A stretch of 64,000 nt of DNA from Rhyacichthys aspro (GCA_036850595.1 CM072151.1:14485307-14549306), one strand, 5' to 3'. Shown: positions 23,515 through 37,214, counted from the stretch's first letter. The notes: generated by a model from the sequence alone, not told the origin. Made by a program: numbers and translations.

Positions 23515-26500
23515 CGAACTGGTGGAAGCGATGGCAAGTACCGCTTTGCTTGCTTTCGTTTGATGGGACAGGGACCTTCGACGTGTAATTTAATTCAGCC
23601 CGGTGGTAGAGATAGCGGATGTTTTACAGTTATATCATTCAAGAGTTTCTAATTTCACAAACATGGCGTAGTATAAACAAGCCGCAACAAACTAGCTTGC
23701 ATGGCTAACGTTAGCTTGCTAGTGAATTGTACCTCGACAAGTGCGCTGGTTTAGCTAGCATCACGGTGGCTCAGAAGGAACACAACAAAAACATTGCAAG
23801 TCTATATAAAAAGTTCAAATTTACTGCCTACAGGCTTCCCAAGACTTAACGTACAAGTAATTTTGCTCGTAGTGTATTTGGCCTGTAGAGCTGTGCACCT
23901 GTCAAAATGCACAAATGACATGATTGAGTGGTGAAATTACATTCATGTCGTAGTCCAATAACGTGACATTTCTTGGAGTAAAAGATGGTGCCTGTTGTGG
24001 ATTGCCTCCAGCCTAAGTTTACACAGAAACTGCTAACAATGGAGTGTATCCAGAAATATTGCTTAAAACGACAGTGAACAATTAAGCTCACAGTCAACAT
24101 ACAGTAATATATTTTACACCAGGTGATAGAAGAAAATAGTTATGCTTTTATTTCCCAGTAATTTCTAAGTCTGTTTACAACAAGGTGCATATACACCAAT
24201 TTTAGAAGTAGATGTGATTAGTTTATAAGTGTCAAAATATAAAGAATGTATTTATGAAATACATGGAGACCTATGTTATGGTCTGTGTACATATTCTTAT
24301 CTACTACTTGTTTTTCTTATATCCTTTAGAACATGGTGAAAAGTTTCCGGGTCTCAGACCTGCAATCGCTGCTGGCCTCAATGGGTCGCAGCAAAAGTGG
24401 GCTGAAGCAAGACCTGGTGGGACGTGCACTGAGGCTAGTACAGACTGAATATAGTCCAGAGCTCCTTAAGAACGTGAGGCAGCTTTATGAGTCGCGCTTT
24501 CCCAAATCATCTGGCTGGCTGGCAGCGCGGCGTCCTGAGAGTGTTCCAGTTGCCTACTCGTCTTTAAATTCCTCCAGCAATGCCACCTCTCAGGGTGCAG
24601 ACTACCTCAATGGCATCTCCAAACCATTACCCACACCTGCGGCAGAAGTCAAGCTTGTGCCACTACCCTTCTACCATACTTTGGAGACATTACTACCACC
24701 AACAGAGCTAAGTGAGTGAATACTTTTAACTGTTTTTGTACATCCTCCAATTAGTATTTCACTTGTCAGTTTTGTCAATTCCTTTTACTCCATTACACTG
24801 TGAAGTTTATGATAACATCTCTTAACAGTTGCCCATAACAATGAGAAACTGCAGGACAGTAATTGCATATTTGAGTTAACACCCAAACAAGCAGACCAGA
24901 TTAGAAATGCCAGGTAAGACAAACTTGCAAGTATTTCCAGTTCTTCATTGTTCTATAAAAAACTTGTTTAATCACTGTCTTTGTTTCATTAGTGAGCTTC
25001 GTCCAGGAATTGGATCTATCCAAGTTGTTTTGAGGTAAGTTTTTTCTGTTTGTTTACTAGTTCCTGGAATGAACTATCATATTTATATTGTAAATTACAC
25101 TAACTACTAAAACATTAATAACCAGAACAGCCTGACGTCATAACCAGAACTAATGAACATTAGGCTGTTCCGGAGCCTTTATAGACAAGCTTGTAATAAT
25201 GAGTTTGCATTCTTAGGATTGTATTCTCAATTTGTCTGTCACACATGGTTTCAGAATCTGTTACACAGACTCTATTGGGGTTCAAGAGGACCAATATCCT
25301 CCCAACATCGCCGTCAAAGTCAACCAGTCCTACTGTCATGTGCCGGTGAGGCTTCCTTTTCTGCAATAGAACAGTTACAAATTTGAAAAAACTGAACAGC
25401 AAAGGGTCATTTCAGTGGGTTATCTTTTAGTATGTGAATTTAAAGGAAAAGATGATAAAAGTAAATAAAATAAAGATATGAATATATTTTTTAATTATTT
25501 TCCCTAGTTGATAATTGCTTGTTTTCTAATTTTTTTAGAAGCTTAGACAACCAACCATTTTCCTTTCATTCATGGATTTTTAATGTATTGTTGAACATGA
25601 AAACATGTTTTTAATTTTGTATACATTTTAAAGCTATCTATTGAAAGTTCTTCTAATATTTTCACACTGTTCTATGTGAAATAATAAATGTAATTCTGTG
25701 CATATCTTTACAGGGCTATTATCCTTCAAATAAACCTGGCGTTGAGCCTCGTCGTCCCTGTCGCCCTGTAAATATCACTCCCTGGTTGCACCTCTCCAAT
25801 GTCCCTAACAGAGTCACCATCACCTGGGGAAACTTCGGCAAGGTCAGAGTTTAATGCCTAGTCTCAGTAATCCTTCTTAGCTTCGTGTCGCTGGGGGTAA
25901 CAAGGCAGGCAGAGAAGTCAACGTTCTTTCAGTGTATCCCAGTTTCCCGAAACGCATCCACGTTTCCTTCACTCGTGTCTATTTGTTGTGTCATAGTTCC
26001 TACTTCAATAAAACAAGATTTCGACAGACAACAACCATTGTCCTATGATGTCCCCTGAAGTAATCGAGTGTAGGCCCATGTAATTCAAAAGTTCATCCTC
26101 TTAGTCTTGTTTGTACATAACTAGCAGTATACACAAGTTAGTAGTAAAAACCCTTTTATTTCTGACTCCCTAAAACTTACAGATTTCTGTCTGGTAAAAA
26201 AGTTGATCAAATATTCATTTAAAAGGTCTAAGGATGCATCCCGTCTTGTAGTCTGCGGAAAAAGCAGGTAGAGATTTAGACTTATCTCCTTTTGACACTG
26301 CCTTGGAGAGGTGTTGTCATGTAATGCCATTAGGGATGAGCATGTTAAAGGCTGGTGAGAGAAACTGAAAACAATTTTCAGGAATAGTCTTGCATGTTAT
26401 ACAAGGGGGCAGTTTATGAACAGTTGCACATGTTGGCTACAAACAGTTCCCGCTTCAGTGCAGAAAGCAGTTTGTTCCCAGATACCTTGAGTTATCTTAA

Positions 26501-28026
26501 TAACACTTACTCACTGTCTGGTTTTTAGCGGTACTCTGTGGCTGTGTACCTGGTGAGGGTCTTCACTGCAGCAGACCTCTTCAACCAGCTTAAGCTCTGT
26601 TCTGTTGAAAGTGCAGAACGCTGTCGGGAACGCAGTAAGTTGAACTTAGAAATATGAACTGGTAGTGTATTTGCAGAAAGAACCTGGAGGAATAATGCTG
26701 TTGTGATTTTTATAATTCTTTGTTAATATTCAGTCCAAGATAAACTTCGGTTTGATCCAGAGAGTGAAATTGCCACCACAGGTCTCCGGGTCTCTCTCAT
26801 CTGCCCTGTAAGTAGCTGCTGAGCAGTTACTAAACATGTTACTTACCTGTTTTTTTTACCTGAGATTTTTATCTTTCTCTCCTTTTTTTCCCCACAATAC
26901 AGTTGGTGAAGATGCGTCTTGGTGTGCCATGTCGAGTTCTAACCTGTGCCCATCTTCAGTGTTTCGATGCAGTCTTCTTCCTCCAGATGAATGAGAAAAA
27001 GCCCACTTGGACATGCCCGGTGTGTGACAAACCTGCTCCTTATGAGCTGCTTACCATTGATGGGTAAGAATACTAAACCGTACTCTGTCTTGTTTCATTC
27101 TGCACTACTTTATGTTTATGACATTATAAATTCTTCTCTTGTATTAAACTTTGATCGGTCTCCAAACACACAACAACACACCTCTCTAAACTCTTTGCAT
27201 TGTAAAAAGTCCAAAAATATTTGCACTCCCCAATTGTTTTGTATGAATCAGCTTGGGCTTACCCATGGTAGTAATGACCCAAACAAGAATGTGTGGATAT
27301 AGTCTGAAGGTTTCTTGAATGCTCCTGTGTGTTTTGAGGCTATGAAAAAGCCTAACTTAAAAGAGTCATCTAAATGACTACACATTTTACTTACAAGCTT
27401 ACTTTTTCTGTGTACTTTTGTAATTGGAGTTATACCTGCTGGTGGAAATGACTCTTTGTCCTAAATGTTCATGACTAACATGCAGTGTGTATTTCAGGCT
27501 CCTATCTGAGATTCTTAAAGAGACCAGTGAGGACATTGAAGAGATTGAGTATTTAACTGATGGCTCCTGGCGACCAATAAAAGATGACAAGGAGAGAGAG
27601 AGGGAAAGAGAAAGAGAACGCAGCAACACACCAGAATACCCTGTTGTTGATATATGTAGGTGTCAAACACTTATAATGCTCAAATCGTGTTTATTTCTAT
27701 TGATCCTTTATTTTTGACGTTCTACTTAAACTTTTTTCCCCGTATGTCTAGGCACTCCTGAGGAAAACGGTCACTCGCCAGCCCACAGCAGCACCAGCTT
27801 GACGGGCAAGTCCAACAGTGGTTCGGTAGGGGTGGCAGGGGTCACAGGAGGAGCTGCTGTCCCACCAGGAGGAGGTGCAGTGGTAGATCTGACTCTAGAC
27901 TCCTCTTCAGAGGAGGAGGGGGGAGGGGCAAGAGGGGACAGCGAGGACACCGAGGACAGCGCTGACAGTCCTGCCCCAAAGAGGGGCCGATACAACTACG
28001 ACAAAGATCTTGTCACTGCCTACTGA
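23507..28026 (+). CDS. pias4: E3 SUMO-protein ligase PIAS4 (PIASy), 11 coding exons
   Basis: Exons: 23507-23533, 24330-24711, 24829-24913, 24993-25034, 25255-25345, 25714-25842, 26529-26634, 26734-26807, 26903-27063, 27498-27655, 27752-28026. All phases agree and give 509 aa (human PIAS4 is 510). The SAP domain is at about residues 12-46 with an LXXLL motif (LQSLL, 20-24). The PINIT region contains PPNIAVKVN near 194-202. The SP-RING carries C322, C327, H329, C332, C350 and C353. A SUMO-interacting motif VVDLTLD followed by SSSEEE lies at 462-474. PIAS4 transfers SUMO from UBC9 to nuclear targets such as STAT and Wnt-pathway factors. Intron 1 uses a GC donor (ATG|GCAAGT). Exon 10 encodes an (ER)5 run in a purine microsatellite. 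foxq2 lies head-to-head 2.1 kb away. Whether this is the teleost a or b copy was not resolved. Confidence 0.97.
23534..24329 (+). other. pias4 intron 1 (GC-AG type)
   Basis: Begins GCAAGT after a nine-codon first exon and ends CCTTTAG. Only this pairing keeps the frame and matches the family N-terminus (VEA followed by residues NMV). The inside is A/T-rich with nothing else recognisable. Confidence 0.85.
27588..27619 (+). repeat. Purine microsatellite inside pias4 exon 10
   Basis: GAGAGAGAGAGGGAAAGAGA-type run that encodes alternating Glu-Arg (five ER pairs) after the SP-RING domain. Confidence 0.85.
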
Positions 28027-30595
28027 CCCTGCAGTTCTGTGCCCTCATTGACTGACACTCACACACAGGGACAGAGAGACAAGGGGCTTAAAAACCAAGG
28101 ACAGGACACAGTAATCTACTAGATGCAAAGACCCTACCTTTTGTCCGAACATCAGAGCCTTTGAGCAGCTCTGATTTCTATCCAGACAACACACTCAATC
28201 ATGCATTGTATGAAAGTGATTAGGATACTTGTTTGTACTGTACACCACTGGAAGCATCTCTTTAGTGATTTCGGCCAACAGTTTCCTTGCAGTGAATATG
28301 TCTATGATCCTGCTAAGGAGACTCAATGGATTGAGCTCCCCTCCTCTCCAGACTCTTCCCTCTTAACCACCCCACATCTCTTTGTATTTGACATGGATAC
28401 ACAGGTTCATTTAGCTGTGGGCGTTCAATGTTTGCGTCTCTGTTTTATTGTCACATTTGTGATGGACAGGCATGTGGAAATTAAGGGTCAACTCAGCTGT
28501 TTTTGGTTTATGGACAAAAACATCAATGGGAAAGACATTGATTACTTTGAGACTATTTGGCAAAAACTCTGGAGTATGATGCAAATTTAAACAATTTTAT
28601 GTTTTGGTTTTCTTCAGGAAACAAATTGAAAAGCTTGAAAGAGGTTTTCAGGAATTATCCTTTTTATTATAAAAGGGCAGAATATGCTTTCCATTTTTAT
28701 TTTGTCCTTTTAGATAAAGAAAAACCTACCTCAGACACAAGAACTTAGCAGACTGACCAGAGAGTAGCTTTGAATGAAGTGGGCAGAAAAATTTGACAAG
28801 TTTCTCTGAAGCCAATTTTACACTGGAGATTTATTTAGCTTGTTTTCTTTATTTGATTGTTTTATTGCAGCTCTGTGCCGTCTGGAGAAATGAAAGGAGA
28901 GTTACTTATTTGATAACTAATCTTTCTGAATGTGTCAGTCGTGCATAATTTTGTGGGTGGATTTGTGCCACTCTGTAAAACATTACTTACCATTTTACCA
29001 TGCAATAACTTTAAATTTGACATATTACCATTGGGGCTGTAACTCATCAAAATTACTGTATGGCAGTTGTGCCAGGTTAATTTGTATCTAGGAATTCAGT
29101 GAAGTGTTCAAATCAATGGTTATATGGTTTTGGTGCCTTTTTGTTTTGCGATAAGGACTGGAGCTCTTGCTTTAAGGCTAGCTGTGCTGGCCAGCAGGTT
29201 ATACCCCAGTGTTACAGAAGGTCTTTTATTTGATTTATGTTTTTTTCCCCAGCTGAAAAATGATTCAGTGCTATCATTCTTATTTTCACACATATTGTCC
29301 TTCTTAGTATTTATTAATTTGATTTCAGTTTTTGAAACAGTTGTTTTGGACAAGTCTACAGTCTGACAGGAGCTTTCATAAAAGTGTCAGGGAGCAGTAC
29401 AACTCTGTTGCTTTGTTTTGGGTGTCAAGTTGTTATTGGTCTGGACTCAAGGCTTTTGTTGATAAAAGTCGCTATCCCAAGGTGGCTCTAAGCACTATTT
29501 GCATTACTTCACTTTGTTGGTTTCTGCATGTCTGACACAATGGAACTTAATGAAGTGCAACCCCATCTGGCTTAAGTCCTGATTGGATTACTAATTGTCA
29601 TGTCTTGAGGCAAGTGGAGGTGCTCCAAGCTGTAGGCCCAGTGCCTCCTTCCAATGTAGATAAGGTAATCTATTTGCTGCAACAGAAATGGGACTGATAC
29701 ATGCTGTATATTCACAACTAATTCTCCTCAGCACTTGCACTAGTATTGTCAGTATGTAATGGCAAATGCTAAGTTCTGGATGCTCAGACTCGATGTGCTG
29801 TTTTCAGGAGGTTCTTCTTTCCTTGAACTATTGAAAAAAAAAAATTATGATGTTGGATCTCTTTGCACTTTCCTAGATAGTACATCTTAAATTTACAGTT
29901 TTTTTATTTTGAAGTTATAGTCTACATATTCAGTTGTTCTCATCCATCTCTTGCATATGTTTAAAAATGTGAAAATCTAAGTTAAAATGAGTTGGATTCT
30001 CAAGATTTTGGAAGAACATATACAAAATTGTTTCACGTGCACACCATCCTAGATCCCAGTTAATAGATGAAAAAGTAGGCCATGTCAAATCTGGTCTTCC
30101 ATTCTTCTTTTTTGCTTGACACTTTTGAAACAAATCAATATAGTGATGAAATATATTTGGTAATCTACAGAGCCCTGATTGATGGCGCTTTGCCTGTAAT
30201 ACATCAGTCTGCCCCTGAGACAAACATTCTGTATGAAGCGCTCTGAAACAAAACATTAAAAAAACACAATACTCTAACCATCTGTAGGCCATCTGTAAGT
30301 AACTGTAAAGATGTAACACAGTTATTTGTCCCTAGATGTAGATGGTCATTATTTGAACAGATCACTCTTATTTCTTTTTGGTTTCTGGTTAATGATGAGA
30401 GGTTGCTTTAGTGGAGTTAAGCTGTAGCAATGTCTGCTTGTTCATAAGAGAGAGCTGAATCTGGTCTTTTTGGTGGCATCTACTCTAATAATGCATTCGG
30501 TAGCATGGGCAGAGGCTTATAATTCATGATGTAAATGTTTTTTTGTGTTTTTATATGTTCATATTCAGACAATAAAAATTAAATAATATTTTATA
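28027..30595 (+). other. Probable pias4 3' UTR
   Basis: Noncoding sequence after the pias4 stop, without repeats or convincing ORFs. The best polyadenylation signal is AATAAA at 30571-30576, which would make a UTR of about 2.6 kb. The end is inferred from that hexamer only. Confidence 0.5.
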
Positions 30596-32180
30596 AAGCC
30601 TTTAATTGCCTCCAGTTGTTCCTCTAGGCAAATGGACAATAAGAACCTCACATGGCCACCAGCACACAGTCGATAACAGAGGAAAGGGAGGAGCGGTTAA
30701 AATGTAGATGATGTCCTGTATCCACTGTTCAGATCTGGGGAGACTCTGATGCCTGTTAAGGATAAAGTGTAAAATTTATAATGATCGTATTCTAACAGCT
30801 GTTATTGACGTGTGGAATTAATTAAAAGTCTCTTCTTAATTTGTCTAATGTTTTTTTTTTTTAAACACTTTGTGTGACTTACATTTTGTTTGCAATATCG
30901 TTGTCCACTGGAGATTTTAGGTAAAAAAAATGAACTGATCATTAAATTTTTTTTTTTAATGTACAATACATGATGTTAATAAGTAACTTCCAGTTTTATT
31001 GGATTATTAGACAAACATTAGTTTAAAATATTGGGAAGGGTTGCGTAGTGCTCAATTCTGAGTGCACAGTCAGAGAAACACCCCCTTCACCCAAATACAT
31101 GATTACAAAACAAAGTTTTTATTATTAGTGTTATTAGTGTCAAACTCAAGGTCATGGGGCCTAATTTGACCTGCTTGGTAAGTCGTAATATGTTGTCAGT
31201 ATCTGTATTTATATTAATATGGTTGTGTAAGAGTTAATAGTTAATTGTGTTAGATCATGTTTATCACTGTACTTAACTTTGCTGAACTTTGTACTTTATA
31301 TTATGTAATTGTTGTGGAACAAATTGTATTTTAAGGCGTTCTGCCACAATCCGTGTCATCGCCACTGGGTGGCAGTAATGCACCTCACGATACGTTTGCC
31401 TACAGCTATTAGGCATGTTAGAAGAGGGTGGTTAGGAGATACTTTAACCGATGTTTTAACTTTAAAACCAATCCAAAAAAGTACGCTTCATTTGAAAATG
31501 TATTTTAATATCTATTAAATGTTCTCACCTTCCATCTTAAGTTGTCAGCCAGCCCCGGTCTCGCGTTATTTGTGCAGGGCTCTCCCTGTGGGTGTCACAG
31601 GTCTGATGCTGCACAGCTTCTTCCTGTATTGAGGCACCACTCAAGCCCCACACCCCGCACAGAAATACGGAGGAAAGTGCTGTTTGGACTCCGCTGTTTT
31701 GAGGAGGGAAGCTAGCCGAGTTATTCGTCCGTAATAGTGGCCTGTTGTCCTGTAAAAGCTGGGGAAGCAAGGGCCTGGCTGCACATTAAAACGCAAAGAG
31801 ACGCAGGATTTTTTTAAGGGCTGGAGCTAGCTAGTATAAGCTAACCTAAGTGGCTAATGACTTGTAGCAGCAGGTAGAAAGCCTAGAAGAAACACAAGTA
31901 GATATGTGTTTTCTGCAGTTGCATTAGGCACACTGGAAAAGAGTCTGGCTTTTAACGAGCACGTCGGCATGGTATAATTTAAAGAAATAGCAGACTGACA
32001 TGCTTCGGAAAGTATACTTTCTTTGCTAACGTGAGCTAGCCAAGTTACTAGCAGAAGAACGGCTCCTGTTGCGTTTTTTCACACTTTTAAACAAGGACAC
32101 GGTTACATTCCCTGCTGTCTAGCTTTCTGTATTTATGATAATAGAGTTCTCTAAAAAGATCGTTCAGTGAAACTTTGGAT
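30596..32180. other. pias4-map2k2 intergenic region and map2k2 promoter
   Basis: A/T-rich to about 31300, then the CTCF-like site at 31362, then more G/C-rich sequence towards the map2k2 ATG at 32181. No TATA box or ORF of note. Confidence 0.5.
31362..31376 (+). promoter_or_regulatory. CTCF-like site between pias4 and map2k2
   Basis: CCACTGGGTGGCAGT differs at one position from the core CCASYAGRKGGC and keeps the following AGT. Confidence 0.4.
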
Positions 32181-35100
32181 ATGGCTCCTAAAAGAAGACC
32201 TGTTCCCCTAAATATAACGCCCATTGGGGAGGGACAGGCCACCTCTAACACCATTGATGCTGCATCTGAGTAAGTAATCTTAGCATTAGTTGTTAATGTG
32301 TACGAAAGACTGAGTTCCCTGACTAAATTTGTCATTTTACCTGTGCATCTAAGTGAATGCTGCACAACGTTTGCCTGTTTTTTGCTAAACAAACTATTGC
32401 TAAATGCTCATTGGAATGCCATTATCTGTCTTTTACACATACTGTTTCCTGTCATGCTGCAGAGCCAACCTCGAGGCCTTACAGAAGAAACTGGGGGAGT
32501 TGGACTTAGATGAACAACAGAGGAAACGCCTGGAAGCCTTTCTCACCCAGAAAGCCCAGGTTGGAGAACTGAAGGATGAAGATTTTGACCCCATATGTGA
32601 GTTGGGTGCTGGAAACGGAGGAGTGGTCAACAAAGTCCGCCACAAACCCTCGGGTTTGGTGATGGCTCGAAAGGTGAATATTAACACTTGGAACATGTTT
32701 TTTGCAGGTGAAGCTTGCCAGTCAGAGGAACACATTCCAGTAGTGTTTTGGAGGCTTAAAGCAGAGCTGATTTGAACACAGATATAAATACCTTCCCACA
32801 TGTTTTGTTCTGAGAGTGTCAGCCTAGGGGTCATCTAAATTTGTTTTTTCAGAACAAAATTAATCGTTTTGTTCACTCCCTCCTCAGCTGATTCACCTTG
32901 AAATTAAGCCTGCTATCCGGAACCAGATTATCAGAGAGCTGCAGGTGTTGCATGAGTGCAACTCTCCCTACATTGTGGGCTTCTATGGGGCTTTTTACAG
33001 TGATGGAGAGATCAGCATCTGTATGGAGCACATGGTAATCCTTAGAGCTTCTTCCTATAGAAAATCCAATCATGAATTTAGTTAAGTGTGTAGTGTTGTG
33101 TGTGTGTTATTTAATTTAAATTCCATATTTTCCTTTTGGTTTGCATTTTTATGTCATTCTCTTGTCATTGCAGGATGGAGGATCCTTGGACCAGGTCCTG
33201 AAGGAAGCCAGACGAATCCCAGAGGAAATCCTAGGAAAAGTTAGCATAGCAGTATGTAGATCCTTTATTACTCTCCTTTTACAGATTGTCTTATTATTAT
33301 TATTAAGTTATGTTATATATAGACTGCTGGACTTGTGCATCTATTTTTGTGTTTGTACAATATGTTAGGTGTGTCTGTGTGGTATTTCTGTACTAGAAAT
33401 GTTTTGTCTAATCATGCCTGTGTCACAATCAACAAGGCTGACAGTATTTTACCTGTGTTCTCTTAAGCAAAGTCCCAATCTCCTTTTGCAAACAATTTAT
33501 GAAATACAGCTGATGTAGCTTTGCATTTGAATCTTAATTAGTGTATGTATCCACGGTGTATTATTTTGCTCCCATCACAGGTACTCAGAGGATTGGCCTA
33601 CCTGCGTGAGAAACACCAGATAATGCACAGAGGTAAAGTTCTCCAATAAATCTTCTAATTTCCCAAATAAATTGTACAACACTGGGAGTGCTGCAGAACT
33701 TGTGTAAAGAACATAAACCAGGTTGCATTTTTTAAATTTTTTTCAGAAGATCAGAATCTGAATCAGGAGGCATGCAATATTATCTTGCCGGTCAACTGAC
33801 TGTCATTATTACACCACAGTTATACTTTATGTTATACTTGATATGATCTTAGACAAACGATCCTCAAGCAGAAATGTATTATACTTTTAACTGTTAAGTA
33901 AAATATTAAGTTATCCCAGTGCCTTTTCTTCAGATTTTCCCTGCTTTTCCTAACATATCCAGTGCAACAAGATGCCAAGTGCTTCAGCATGCTTATGTCA
34001 AGACTATTGCTCAGTGGAAATCACATGATCTTGAACGTAACATAAAAATGCATGATGTGGTGTGATCCCCTCTGCCTTATAGATGTCAAGCCCTCCAACA
34101 TCCTGGTCAACTCGCGTGGTGAGATCAAGCTGTGTGACTTTGGTGTAAGCGGCCAGCTCATAGATTCCATGGCCAACTCCTTTGTTGGAACCCGCTCCTA
34201 CATGTCGGTGAGTCAGCTCTATACTCCTGCGCCCCCACCCCTTTTGCCCTGGCCCTATCCCCACTTTCCCTCCTCTTTTCTCACATTGCTCTTGTTTACT
34301 GGCCCCACCCTCTCCCTTCCCCTCCTCTCCCCAGGCCCTCCCTCAGTCCCCTGCTAGGAAGTGAGGTCTGTGCCCAGAAAAGGGCACTTTGGCAAAAATA
34401 ATGGCAACTATGCTTACTCTTTGACCTCCTCCTTTTCCCTTCACTCTTAGACACATCAGGTGCTTAGTGCATAAGGCTGCTACACCACCAGTTTTATTAA
34501 AATTACTTTCCCTATCCTTTTACAACAAGGAACCAAGGTTGTAAGGATGCTTACCCAGCATACATTTGTCACTGCACTGCCTTATTTACAACTTGGATCT
34601 TCCCAAATAAAACCCTTTTTTGAAAAAAGACTTTTCTGCACTTTTCCAGCCAGTATATTCATTCCATATCACCCTACTCCTCCACTTGCCATGGATCAAG
34701 TGGCCTATCCCTTTTTCCTTCCTGGCATCCTGGCTCTACCTGCACTTTCTGACGTAGTTGTGCCTGTATGTGTATTTCTCAACAGCCGGAGAGACTGCAG
34801 GGCACTCACTATTCTGTTCAGTCTGACGTGTGGAGCATGGGTCTGTCACTGGTGGAGTTGGCAATTGGCCGCTACCCTATCCCCCCACCAGACGCCAAAG
34901 AGCTAGAGGCCATCTTTGGACGTGCTGTTCTGGACGGGGCAGAGGGAGAGATTCACACTAACATTCAGAGGCCTAGACCACCGGGCAGGCCTGTCAGCGG
35001 TATGGAAAGTTCAGAAAAAGGATAAGCTGGTAAATGTTTTTACATGTTTTACATTATGTCCATCTTTGACAGGGATGGACAGCAGACCAGCTATGGCCAT

Positions 35101-35592
35101 ATTTGAACTTTTGGATTACATTGTGAATGAGGTGTGTGGAAAATCTGTAATAAACTGCACCAATAATTTCACATCATACCTATATGTAATTATCTAATTC
35201 CTCCTCAGCCACCTCCTAAACTACCACATGGAGTGTTTACCAATGATTTCCAGGATTTTGTCACAAAATGGTAAGCAATGATAGTGCACAACAAATAAAT
35301 ACATATTTAATAGTGTATCATTTAATCAAAATATATTTTCCTTGACTTTTTTGTTTACAGTTTGATCAAAAACCCTGCTGAGAGGGCAGACCTTAAGATG
35401 CTTATGGTGAGGAATAATAATTTGCCTCAAATGATGATTGTTTTCACTGTACAAATTCAGTTTACACTTGTCTGTTCACAGAGTCACACTTTCATCAAGC
35501 GATCAGAGGTGGAAGAGGTGGACTTTGCTGGCTGGTTGTGCAAAACTATGGGCCTCAACCAACCTAGTACTCCTACCCGTGGCACTGAGTGA
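32181..35592 (+). CDS. map2k2: Dual-specificity MAP kinase kinase 2 (MEK2), 11 coding exons
   Basis: Exons: 32181-32269, 32463-32673, 32888-33034, 33174-33251, 33581-33632, 34083-34207, 34786-34999, 35073-35131, 35209-35270, 35361-35406, 35482-35592, giving 397 aa (human MEK2 has 400). The basic N-terminus KRRPVPLNI is an ERK docking site, and LQKKLGELDL (36-45) matches the nuclear export signal. Kinase landmarks: GAGNGG loop (78-83), ATP lysine K100, HRD aspartate D193, DFG at D211, activation-loop serines S221 and S225 in SMANSF. The Pro-rich insert (RPRPPGRP) and the C-terminal VEEVDFAGWL segment are present. It phosphorylates ERK1/2 downstream of RAF in the cytoplasm. MEK2 rather than MEK1 is supported by the GEI...RPRPPGRPVSG insert and by synteny with pias4 and zbtb7a. 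The SYMSPERL motif has Ser as in MEK1, where human MEK2 has Ala. Confidence 0.97.
33633..34082 (+). other. map2k2 intron 5
   Basis: A/T-rich GT-AG intron splitting the HRD aspartate codon; nothing else recognised. Confidence 0.85.
34208..34785 (+). other. map2k2 intron 6
   Basis: Its first part (34220-34335) is strongly pyrimidine-rich and ends in TCTCCCCAG, a possible decoy acceptor; the true acceptor is AACAG at 34785. Confidence 0.8.
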
Positions 35593-37160
35593 ACAGGCAA
35601 CATTGCCCTAAAACACCACTGGGTCTTGCTCTCATACACATTCATATATGTACACAAGCCATCTCACACATTGGCACTTTTTGATCTTTCTCTTGGTTAA
35701 AATGGCCTTGGTTTCCCTTTGTTTTGGTTTCGTCACCTGCAGGGCCCATCTATCCATTGTACTGTAAGACCACAGCTTCACCATGCCAGTGTCAGGAGTA
35801 GTCACTGCTTACTTTTCCACACTGCTAAGGATGTAAAGCACTTAAGGGCTGTCAGTGTGTCAGCTGAATTTGCATTGATTGACAAAGATCTTTTGTATTG
35901 TTAAATATTCTGTATTGATCTTTTCTATGGCAACCATTGATGACTTGTGTTATTTTAATAAATTAACTGCTGTGGAGAAATGTTTGACTGAGAATGACAA
36001 CAAAATCTAAACATTATTGGCCTGCAAATTGAAAATTAGATTACAGATCATATCAAGATAGATGAGCATCTATCTTGTTTTTAATACCCTTTTTCAAAAC
36101 CTAGCTTACAAACAAAACAAACCCAAGACAACTGTCAACAGTCATTTTCACATATTGGCAAATGGTTGATCCGTTTTAAAGATCACTTTGTTAACATTTC
36201 CCAAACCAAAGAGGGTACTCTTGACTTCTAAGATTTCAACGGTTTAGTTTTGGTATTCACATTCATAAACAGTATCAGTGTACTTTGAATGTTGACATGT
36301 TTTTTTTTCAGCGATAAATTTTTGGTATTTGTTTTCCTCAACATGCATTTTATTTCTGCATCCCACACTTTGTCTCACAGGAGGTGGCATATGCTGTGCA
36401 GGCCTGTATATGCCAGAATGTTGACACACAAGAAAACAATCTGATGTTCATGAAATGATCTAGCATGATTTATTATCTTTATATGTGTATTTTATTTTTT
36501 CTGAGATCACAATGGAGATGATTAGCTGGTGTTTTTTTCAAAAGCCTGAGTCTCTGCAAATGTCAATTTGAACTTTGAATTATTTTGGGGTTATTTGTCT
36601 GTACTTCCCCCTAAGTGGATTTGATTTTGTTTTTACTGTACAGCTATCTGTGGCACTCCGAGCTTTCTCTTGGGATCTTACTTGCCTCAAGGTCTGCCTT
36701 TGGAAAAGATTTGGGTTGAAATACTGTTAAAGACCCTTTCTTAACCCAATATCAGTGTATAAAAAGTACAAACAATTTTACGGACTTGCTAAAGTAAACG
36801 TCCCAAACAGTGCAAAGGGTTTTACTAAGCATTTTAACCCAGGTCAGTGTTGGTCACATGGTGGTGTTACTTGCTAGCCTGCCTTCTTGCTAGAGCTCTT
36901 GTATTCTCTCTGCTTATGGCTGCCCTTTCTTATTCCCCAAAATGTGCATTCGTTATTAGCAAAATGGATGCATTGTCACTTGTATGTGTAAAAAGCTATA
37001 TACAAAAATGACAGGAGTACTATTTTGCAGTCTTAATATACAATTTTTGATTTATGTAAATGACAAGGGAGAAGAGTCATTTTATTATAATATAAAAATG
37101 TGTTGGATATGGTTATAATGTATAAAAAGATTAAAATAAAACTTATTTGTGAATGTAAGT
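35593..37160 (+). other. Probable map2k2 3' UTR
   Basis: Noncoding. AATAAA at 35957-35962, followed by a GT-rich stretch, could give a short form. AATAAA at 37135-37140 could give a long form. A CpG-dense, differently composed patch begins at about 37200, consistent with the transcript ending before it. Confidence 0.5.
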
Positions 37161-37214
37161 TTAGGCTGGTGTTATTTTAGACAGTTTCTAGGGTTTTAAT
37201 ATCTTACAGAACTG

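Noticed and set aside
25202..25254. Earlier acceptor for pias4 exon 5 (TTCTTAG at about 25216)
   Set aside because: It would add out-of-family sequence; the acceptor TTTCAG at 25254 restores the conserved RICYTDS.
28201..28590. 129-codon frame after pias4
   Set aside because: Lies in the pias4 3' UTR, with no splice context or domain.
34220..34360. Cassette exon in map2k2 intron 6 after TCTCCCCAG
   Set aside because: The candidate has no conserved residues and the exon 6-7 join is already complete and in frame.
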